Assembly: GCF_007830435.1 (NCBI RefSeq)
Contig: NZ_VLLC01000006.1
Coordinates: forward strand, 1-56,393
DNA length: 56,393 nucleotides
Direction of reading: 5' to 3'
From: Desulfobotulus alkaliphilus
GTDB lineage: Bacteria; Desulfobacterota; Desulfobacteria; Desulfobacterales; ASO4-4
Part shown: positions 50,716-56,393 of the stretch, one piece after another
Numbering within the stretch: position 1 is the stretch's first letter
Layout of the letters: the number at the start of each line of letters is the position of its first letter
Notes under the pieces: model-generated
The model's input: the letters and a program-made list of their open reading frames with translations, nothing else
Databases searched by the model: none
Told to the model about the DNA's origin: nothing
Position numbers and translations under genes: made by a program

Positions 50716-51186
50716 TTACCAGACAAGATTCCCATGAATCCAGCCTTCATCCCCATCCGCATGCCGGATCTGAATCCAGTCCCCCTGACGACCCAGCACA
50801 CGGAAAGGCACTCCCTTTTCAACGGTAAATACAATGGAATGATTGGTCCCCGGCCCGGAACGCACATTGGCCCTGGGATTTTTCACCACCACAGAAGGCG
50901 TACGACCCACCAGCCGCCCGGATACCCATCCCTCATACCCTTCAAAATCCCTGAAACGGACCCACCCGTCCTTTCTTTCAAGGACTTCAATGGGATAGTT
51001 GGCTTCCGCCTGCCAGAGCACACTGTACTGTGTTCCCGGCCCCGATCGTACATTCAGAGTCGGTCTTTCCACCGTAAGACGTTCTGCCGCAGCAGCGGCA
51101 GAACTCATCAGCACCCAGAAAAGAACTGCTGCAAAACCTGCCAGCATCCATCCGGAACTCCGCTGTTTTTTTGCCGTCTGTGCCAA
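50716..51186 (-). CDS. Exported tandem bacterial SH3 protein
   Basis: The 156-residue protein has a signal peptide (GWMLAGFAAVLFWVLMSSAA to AAAAA) and two bacterial SH3 domains: about 38-90 (PTLNVRSGPGTQYSVLWQAE, GWVRFRDFEGYEGWVSGRLV) and 95-156 (PRANVRSGPGTNHSIVFTVE, DEGWIHGNLVW). SH3b domains commonly bind cell-wall peptides. The start is TTG, with AGGAGG about 7 bases upstream; the nearby ATG is out of frame. It lies 34 bases after the FlgT-like gene. Confidence 0.87.
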   Translation of the reverse strand: MAQTAKKQRSSGWMLAGFAAVLFWVLMSSAAAAAERLTVERPTLNVRSGPGTQYSVLWQAEANYPIEVLERKDGWVRFRDFEGYEGWVSGRLVGRTPSVVVKNPRANVRSGPGTNHSIVFTVEKGVPFRVLGRQGDWIQIRHADGDEGWIHGNLVW

Positions 51187-51220
51187 AACATGCCTCCTTC
51201 CTTTAAAAATAAAAAAACTT

Positions 51221-52393
51221 TCAAGGCGAAGAAACCAGCGTCACACGCATCCTGTCCTCCTCCACATCGGAGATTTGCACACCGAAACGATCATAATGTT
51301 TTGTCATCAGAAGAGCAGCAAGCTCTCCTGCCGTTCCCCGGTACCGGACACGGACATCCATACCCTGCCCGGTTATTTCCCGTCTTTCAAGGGAAACAAA
51401 GCCTTCAATCTCACCCAGAACCCTTCGGAAATGGGTAAAACGGGTCAGGTAATTCTCTCCGGTGATATCCATACGGATTTCCCGCACCCGGGCATCTTTT
51501 TCAGTCTTACGCATCCATGCCGCCTGCAGATCCGGCACAATCCGGGACGCAGCCCTTCTTCCGGCCTCAAACAGGGCTTCCCTTTCTCCCGCTGCAGCCG
51601 TCTCACTGACCACCACAAGGGACTCCTCCACCTGAGCCAGCACATCACCGGTGTCCGTATCCAGAGCAAGAAGGAGCACATCCGCACGGAAAGACTGCTT
51701 CCGGTCTCCCAGCACATTCCCCCCCGGCATCACCCGGACCCTTCCGGCCATGACCACGGGAGCATTGAAAAGATTCCCAATCCGCCCTGCCTCCCGCATA
51801 TCCAGCACGGTCCCCATCTCCTCGCCTGCAGCAGAAAGATTCCTGCCATCGGGAACAACCAGATCAAAGCCGGCCTCCCCCATCACCGATACCATGGCTT
51901 CGGTACTGCGACCGCCAAAAAAGGTCATATCCGCACCCGGCACCCACCATCTCAGGGGAGCCGCATCCCCAAGTCCCTGTTCTGATACCATGAATAAAAG
52001 GGCCGGAAGCCTTGAAAAATCCATTCCCAGCTCCTTCATACGGCCCTTGATGGCTTCCGCATCCGGCGAAACCCTGGCCACCATACGATAATTTCCCTTT
52101 TCCTCCATGGTGGCAAGGATTCTGAAATCCCTGATATAATTCTTAGGATTTTCTTCCAGTAAAGGGCTGAGCATCCTTAAGGCTGATGCCATGCGGGCCT
52201 CAGGGAGACTCTCCAGAATAAAACGTTCCACAGCCCGGCCAAGCACCGCCCTTTCCGCACGGCTCCTTGCCTCCCGGGCATCCACACCCTGCACAGCCAC
52301 GGTATCCATAACAAGAAAGCCCTCCCTTCCATTTGCCCATGCGGTCTGAAGGCAGAGAAGAATCAGAATACCAAGCAGCATCATTCTGGTCAT
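51221..52393 (-). CDS. Periplasmic FlgT-like protein
   Basis: The 390-residue exported protein has a signal peptide (MMLLGILILLCLQTAWA). Its N-terminal part (about 25-120: VQGVDAREARSRAERAVLGR, NPKNYIRDFRILATMEEKGN) resembles the FlgT N-terminal / LPP20-like fold. A middle region (about 130-290) contains FNAPVVMAGRVRVMPG and LALDTDTGDVLAQVEESLVV, as in TolB/CsgG-like domains. FlgT in Vibrio forms the flagellar H-ring. Whether this protein has that role is unknown, since no flagellar basal-body genes are here. It is sandwiched between ispB and the SH3 gene. Confidence 0.62.
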   Translation of the reverse strand: MTRMMLLGILILLCLQTAWANGREGFLVMDTVAVQGVDAREARSRAERAVLGRAVERFILESLPEARMASALRMLSPLLEENPKNYIRDFRILATMEEKGNYRMVARVSPDAEAIKGRMKELGMDFSRLPALLFMVSEQGLGDAAPLRWWVPGADMTFFGGRSTEAMVSVMGEAGFDLVVPDGRNLSAAGEEMGTVLDMREAGRIGNLFNAPVVMAGRVRVMPGGNVLGDRKQSFRADVLLLALDTDTGDVLAQVEESLVVVSETAAAGEREALFEAGRRAASRIVPDLQAAWMRKTEKDARVREIRMDITGENYLTRFTHFRRVLGEIEGFVSLERREITGQGMDVRVRYRGTAGELAALLMTKHYDRFGVQISDVEEDRMRVTLVSSP

Positions 52394-52480
52394 TTTTATT
52401 TCCTGTCAGTCAGCAAGGATGTTTCCACGATTGAATGCGTCCGCTCAAAAACGCACCCGCACAGGATCCAACCCCGAAAA

Positions 52481-53458
52481 TTACTGTTTGCGTACAAGGG
52501 CATATTCCGCCAGCATTTCCAGCAGATCCTTATTCGCACCGTCAGGCAGTGGTCCTATGGCTTTTTTGGCAGCAGCCACATGATCCATGGCCCTCTGCCG
52601 GGTCTGCTCCATGCCTCCGGCTTTTTCCACGGCCCTTTTCACAAAGTCAAAATCCTGCGCCACAAATTCTGTGCCTGCCATGTTTCTTATAAAAGCGACG
52701 GTCTCTGCATCGGCAGAGCGCAGGGCACATATCAGGGGCAAAGTGGCCTTACCTTCCCGAAGATCCGCCCCCGGAAGCTTGCCTAAACCCTTTTCATCCT
52801 CCGTATAATCCAGAAGATCGTCTGCCATCTGAAAGGCCATGCCCAGCTCCCGGCCATAAAGGGCCGCCGCATCCGCATCTTCTCTGCCAACACCCGCCAG
52901 AAGCGCACCCGTCTTACAGGCACCTTCAATAAGCACGGCGGTTTTACGCTCAATCACCCGGTCATAGGCCGCTTCCGTGAGATCCAGATTGCCCCTGTTC
53001 CGTAGCTGCTCAATTTCCCCCTGAGCCATCTGCTCCGTGATCCGGGCAATGACGGATATGATTTCAGGATTTGCCGTAGCCGCCGCAAGATTCAGGGAGC
53101 GGGCCAGAAGAAAATCCCCCGTCAATACCGACTCCGCAGGCCCGAAAAGGGTATGGGCCGCAGATTTCCCCCGCCTCAGCACAGCCCCGTCCACCACATC
53201 GTCATGGATCAGGGTGGCCGCATGGAGAAACTCAAAAATACCTGCCACGTCCAGTACAAGATCATGGCTTCCCCCAAAAGCCCTGTGCATGAGCAGACAA
53301 AGCAGAGGGCGCAGCCGCTTGCCCCCGGAAAAAAGAATATGCCCCGCAATATCCCGGACCAGATCCAGCTCCGGCCTAAGATTGGCTTCCAGCCTTTTTT
53401 CTATGGCTGCAAGGTCTGCGGCCACGGCTCCGACTATTTTTTCCTTCAGACTTCCCAT
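52481..53458 (-). CDS. ispB: Polyprenyl (octaprenyl-type) diphosphate synthase
   Basis: The 325-residue trans-prenyltransferase extends farnesyl diphosphate with isopentenyl units to make the side chain of respiratory quinones (menaquinone in most sulfate reducers). First Asp-rich motif: LIHDDVVDGAVLRRG. Second: FQMADDLLDYTEDEKGLGK. GGKRLRPLLCLL binds the homoallylic substrate. The chain length cannot be read with confidence. The start overlaps the end of rimO by 13 bases, so the two are coupled. Confidence 0.93.
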   Translation of the reverse strand: MGSLKEKIVGAVAADLAAIEKRLEANLRPELDLVRDIAGHILFSGGKRLRPLLCLLMHRAFGGSHDLVLDVAGIFEFLHAATLIHDDVVDGAVLRRGKSAAHTLFGPAESVLTGDFLLARSLNLAAATANPEIISVIARITEQMAQGEIEQLRNRGNLDLTEAAYDRVIERKTAVLIEGACKTGALLAGVGREDADAAALYGRELGMAFQMADDLLDYTEDEKGLGKLPGADLREGKATLPLICALRSADAETVAFIRNMAGTEFVAQDFDFVKRAVEKAGGMEQTRQRAMDHVAAAKKAIGPLPDGANKDLLEMLAEYALVRKQ

Positions 53459-54792
53459 CCGTCCACCACATTTCCCGCAAGATCATAATCAAAGGCATCG
53501 GTGATCTCAAGGAGCACCACATCCCCCACCTGAAACCCGCTGCCGTCCACATAGGTGATACCATCCACCTCCGGTGCCTGAAAAGGCGTCCTTCCCTCAG
53601 CCAGCTCCCCTTCGGAAAGCTTTTCTATCAGTACAGGGTATCTTTTCCCAAGCCTCTGCCTGTTTTTTTCCCATGAAATACGCGCCTGTACCTCCATCAC
53701 GGCATCCCTGCGTGCGGCGGCAAGCTCCGGCGGGACATGATTTTTCAAATGATGGGAAGGCAGGTCTTCCATATCCGAATAGGTAAAAACCCCCAGATGA
53801 TCAAAACGCATGGTTCTTACAAACGCAAGCAGCTCCTGAAAATCTTCTTCGCTTTCACCGGGAAAACCCGTAATCAGCGTGGTGCGCAGAACCACATCCT
53901 CCACCTTTTCCCGTATACGGGAAAAAAGAGAATGGAGATCCCTGCGGGTATAATGCCTTCCCATGCGCCTCAGCACCGTATCCGAGGCATGCTGCACCGG
54001 CAGATCCAGATAAGAGCAGAAATTCTTTTTTTCCGCCATGAGATCCAGAAGATCATCGCTTAAACTTTCCGGGTGTCCGTAGAGAAGACGAACCCATACC
54101 CCATCCCCCACCGCATCACATACAGCCCGCACAAGATCACAGATCGTCCGGCCCCCTGCCAGATCCCTGCCCCAGTCCGTGGTTTCCTGGGCCACCAGCA
54201 CCAGCTCCCGAACCCCGCTTTCCGTAAGATTGCGGGCTTCAGCCACAATATCCTCTAAGGAACGGCTGCGCTGCACGCCCCGAAGCATGGGAATGATACA
54301 ATAGGTGCAGTGCCGGGAACAGCCTTCTGCCACCTTGAGATAGGCCGTATGGACCTGCGCCCGGTGCCTTTCCATCTCTGCGGTCTGTAAAGGGGCACTC
54401 ACGGGATCCGGACAGAAGATATTTCCCCTTTCACGGGTAAAGGCTTCTCCCTTTTCCAAAAAGGAGAGAATGGAAAAATAGGCGGCAGTGCCTGCAAAAA
54501 AATCCACCTCAGGAAGGGATTCCAGAATGTCTTCCTGAAAACGCTCCGGCAGACAACCCGCCACAATGAGATATCTGCACGGACCTTCCCTGCGATATGC
54601 GGCCAGCTCCAGAATGGTATCAATGGAATCATCAATGGCATCCTGTATAAAACCACAGGTATTGATAACGATGATTTCCGCATCTTCAGGATGGTTTGCA
54701 CCGGGGAAACCGGCCAGAGACAGATGCCCTGCAAGGACTTCACTGTCCACCTGATTCCGGGCACAGCCCAGGGTCTCAATATAACATTTCAT
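53446..54792 (-). CDS. rimO: Ribosomal protein S12 methylthiotransferase RimO
   Basis: The 448-residue radical-SAM enzyme adds a methylthio group to an Asp of ribosomal protein S12 (D88 in E. coli). The N-terminal MTTase domain has three iron-sulfur Cys (LGCARNQVDSE, NTCGFIQDA, VAGCLPERF). The radical SAM core has CSRHCTYCIIP (CxxxCxxC) and a C-terminal TRAM domain ends the protein. RimO is set apart from MiaB by the LGCARNQVDSE start. ATG 54792 gives the standard start; its ribosome-binding site is weak. First gene of the six-gene minus-strand group. Confidence 0.95.
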   Translation of the reverse strand: MKCYIETLGCARNQVDSEVLAGHLSLAGFPGANHPEDAEIIVINTCGFIQDAIDDSIDTILELAAYRREGPCRYLIVAGCLPERFQEDILESLPEVDFFAGTAAYFSILSFLEKGEAFTRERGNIFCPDPVSAPLQTAEMERHRAQVHTAYLKVAEGCSRHCTYCIIPMLRGVQRSRSLEDIVAEARNLTESGVRELVLVAQETTDWGRDLAGGRTICDLVRAVCDAVGDGVWVRLLYGHPESLSDDLLDLMAEKKNFCSYLDLPVQHASDTVLRRMGRHYTRRDLHSLFSRIREKVEDVVLRTTLITGFPGESEEDFQELLAFVRTMRFDHLGVFTYSDMEDLPSHHLKNHVPPELAAARRDAVMEVQARISWEKNRQRLGKRYPVLIEKLSEGELAEGRTPFQAPEVDGITYVDGSGFQVGDVVLLEITDAFDYDLAGNVVDGWEV

Positions 54793-55007
54793 AAAAAACT
54801 CAGCCGCCCCCTGCAAATTTCAATGCCCACGCCATGACACAGGCGCGGGCCCCCAGTAAAAAACATGAACCATCCATCATTTAAAAAAATCTGATTACCA
54901 CAATCCTTTAGTCAAAAAAATAGCATGACCAGATTTTACGATTATCCGCGGGCACCCGTAAAGGATGCCCCAAGGCCCTTTTACTGAATAATTACCTGAA
55001 AAAAAAT
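54793..55007. repeat. Intergenic stretch with a solo element end and a GGGCACCC repeat
   Basis: Bases 54952-54973 (GGGCACCCGTAAAGGATGCC) resemble the repeat at 13145-13167. Bases 54983-54995 (ACTGAATAATTAC) are identical to the right end of the palindromic elements but have no element body next to them. This solo end lies 12 bases from the left end of copy 4. Confidence 0.65.
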
Positions 55008-55411
55008 GTAATTATTCAGCATATCTTATTCCGAACTGCCAATACTGTAGTTGCTGCAGCTTCGTACTACTGCAAGGCTCCGTGGCTATTTGCAAGTGAC
55101 ATTGCAATCGTTTCGGACAGAGCTTTGCGGGCCTGTGCGAAAGAAGCGGCAAACTGTCTGAGCCGCCACAAAGGCAGCGTACTTAAGCCTGCCATGGTAA
55201 TCAAAAAGCTTATCCTGCCTGTGGCGGGGAGGTTTTGCCGCCTCCCCACAGGGCAAGAAGCTCCCGAATAAGATTGCGTCACGGGCAAATAGCCTGGGGC
55301 CTGTGCATTTGCCTTGCAGTTATGGTGCCTGGAAAACTGTGCTGAACAGCAACCCACGCCGTGTTACGGCGTTTTGTCATAAAGTAACTTTTGAAGTTAC
55401 TCAGAAGTTAC
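55008..55411 (-). mobile_element. Palindromic GTAA element, copy 4 (404 bp, fused to a hairpin repeat)
   Basis: It starts GTAATTATTCAGCA and ends AGTTACTCAGAAGTTAC. Exact 8-bp repeats AAAAAAAT flank it at 55000-55007 and 55412-55419. Bases 55008-55346 are the usual palindrome. Bases 55347-55405 are identical to the hairpin repeat at 7419-7477 and lie inside the target duplication, so the two moved as one unit. The duplication includes the last base of the crotonase stop codon. Confidence 0.88.
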
Positions 55412-55418
55412 AAAAAAA

Positions 55419-56237
55419 TTATTTCCCGGTAAACTTCGGCGCCCTGCGCTCGGCAAAGGCCGTAAAGGCCTCCATGAGATCATCGGAGGGTACAATATTG
55501 GCACTCACGGAAGCCACATAGTCAAGGCCCTCTCCAACGGTGCGGCCTGCACCAAAATTGAGAACGTCCTTGGATGCCTGTACGGCCAGAGGCGAATTGG
55601 CTGCAATTTCAAGGGCCATGGCTTCTGCGGCAGCCATCAGACTCTCCTGATCCGCATACACCTCATTGACCAGCAGAATTTCCCTTGCACGGCGGGCATC
55701 AATGGTCTTTGCCGTAAAGGCCAGCTCACGGGCAATGCCTTCGCCCACAATGCGGGGAACCCGCTGCAAAGATCCCACATCGGCCACAAATCCCACGGCA
55801 GCCTCCTTGAGACAGAAAACAGCATCTGCGGAACACAGACGGATATCGCAGGCGCTGATCATGTCAAGCCCGGCACCGATGCAGTGCCCATGTACCGCAG
55901 CAATCACGGGCTTACGGCATTTTTCTATGCAGCTCATGGTTTCCTGCAGCATCTTGATCTTGGGAATAAAGCGCCACTTCACGCCGCCCTTCTGCTCTTC
56001 CATCAGCTCGGGCATGGCTCCCACCATTCCCATGAGGTCAATACCCGCACAGAAGGAAGGTCCCTTGGCGGCCACAACAATGACGCGGATATCAGGGTCT
56101 GCATCCAGATCCGCATACACTGCCGGAGCATCCTGCCATGCGGGCAGATGCATGGCATTTTTCTTTTCCGGCCTGTTCAGGTACACCCATGCTACTTCAC
56201 CTTTTTTTTCCACAAGATAATAGCTGCTCTCCGTCAT
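55419..56237 (-). CDS. Crotonase-family enzyme, dienoyl-CoA isomerase-like
   Basis: The 272-residue enzyme has the crotonase oxyanion-hole segments GPSFCAGIDLMGM and AAVHGHCIGAGLDMISACDI. The segment SACDIRLCSADAVFCLKEAA then VGFVADVGSLQRVPRIVGEG retains the Asp, Glu and Asp that act in delta(3,5)-delta(2,4)-dienoyl-CoA isomerases, and ADVGSLQR is close to the hallmark of that subfamily. This suggests a role in breaking down unsaturated acyl-CoAs rather than plain hydration. GAGGATGAGG precedes the ATG. Element copy 4 abuts its stop codon and copy 5 starts 46 bases before its start. Confidence 0.88.
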   Translation of the reverse strand: MTESSYYLVEKKGEVAWVYLNRPEKKNAMHLPAWQDAPAVYADLDADPDIRVIVVAAKGPSFCAGIDLMGMVGAMPELMEEQKGGVKWRFIPKIKMLQETMSCIEKCRKPVIAAVHGHCIGAGLDMISACDIRLCSADAVFCLKEAAVGFVADVGSLQRVPRIVGEGIARELAFTAKTIDARRAREILLVNEVYADQESLMAAAEAMALEIAANSPLAVQASKDVLNFGAGRTVGEGLDYVASVSANIVPSDDLMEAFTAFAERRAPKFTGK

Positions 56238-56283
56238 GCCTCATCCTCTTTTCTTTATTTTTAATGTAAAGGTTTAAGATCTG

Positions 56284-56393
56284 GTAATTATTCAGCACCG
56301 TTTTCCAAGTACCATACCTGCAAGACAGATGCACAGGCCCCGGCTATTTGCCCGTGACGCAATCTTATTCGGGAGCTTCTTGCCCTGTGCGGA
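56284..56393 (+). mobile_element. Left part of palindromic GTAA element (copy 5, cut by window end)
   Basis: GTAATTATTCAGCACCGTTT and the following bases match copy 1 from 8570 onward. The left flank AAGATCTG (56276-56283) would be the target duplication, but the right end lies outside the window. Confidence 0.85.

Noticed and set aside
1-56393. A transposase for the palindromic elements
   Set aside because: I looked for IS66-type or other transposase genes on both strands and found none in the window.

Overview
The window (56.4 kb) looks like a chromosomal segment of a Gram-negative, pilus- and flagellum-bearing anaerobe, most likely a sulfate-reducer-type Desulfobacterota. This assignment is inferred from gene content: a Pfa-like megasynthase, a PilMNOPQ operon, a SpoIID protein in a Gram-negative, an OFA-type MFS carrier and an acyl-CoA/acetate CoA-transferase. 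No rRNA or tRNA was found. Almost all genes are ordinary chromosomal genes. The unusual content is one giant synthase gene, a family of foldback repeats, two matching structured intergenic elements, and several decaying accessory genes.

Left part (1-24.9 kb): a heat-shock-promoted htpG; an orphan higA beside a higB stub; a small beta-barrel protein; a SpoIID protein; an Mla/MCE-type lipid transport cluster (permease, a very degenerate ATPase, MCE protein, then a DUF374 acyltransferase); hisD; serC; an orphan YefM-like antitoxin; a CoA-transferase; a lone flagellin; an MFS carrier; a chemoreceptor followed by a solute-binding protein; a lone cydC; mscS; and a broken four-helix-bundle gene.

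Centre (24.9-36.2 kb): one 3,762-residue gene encodes tandem nitronate-monooxygenase/enoyl-reductase-like barrels, KS, a degenerate KS, AT, a third KS, three ACPs, KR and DH. It reads as a single-chain counterpart of the multi-protein PfaA/C/D polyunsaturated-lipid synthases. All three ACPs carry Thr where the phosphopantetheine-bearing Ser should be.

Right part (36.6-56.4 kb): pilMNOPQ followed by an Ig-like surface lipoprotein, all on the minus strand; a divergent PilS/PilR-like two-component pair; then a minus-strand run rimO, ispB, FlgT-like, SH3, PfkB kinase and a YfgM-like protein; and finally a crotonase.

Six copies (two cut by the window ends) of a roughly 320-400 bp palindromic element lie between genes. 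All four complete copies are flanked by perfect 8-bp direct repeats and have ends beginning GTAA, which suggests non-autonomous elements moved by an IS66-type transposase. One copy sits exactly at the serC stop codon without changing the protein. A second repeat family (hairpin repeats with a CACGCCG core) is partly fused to these elements.
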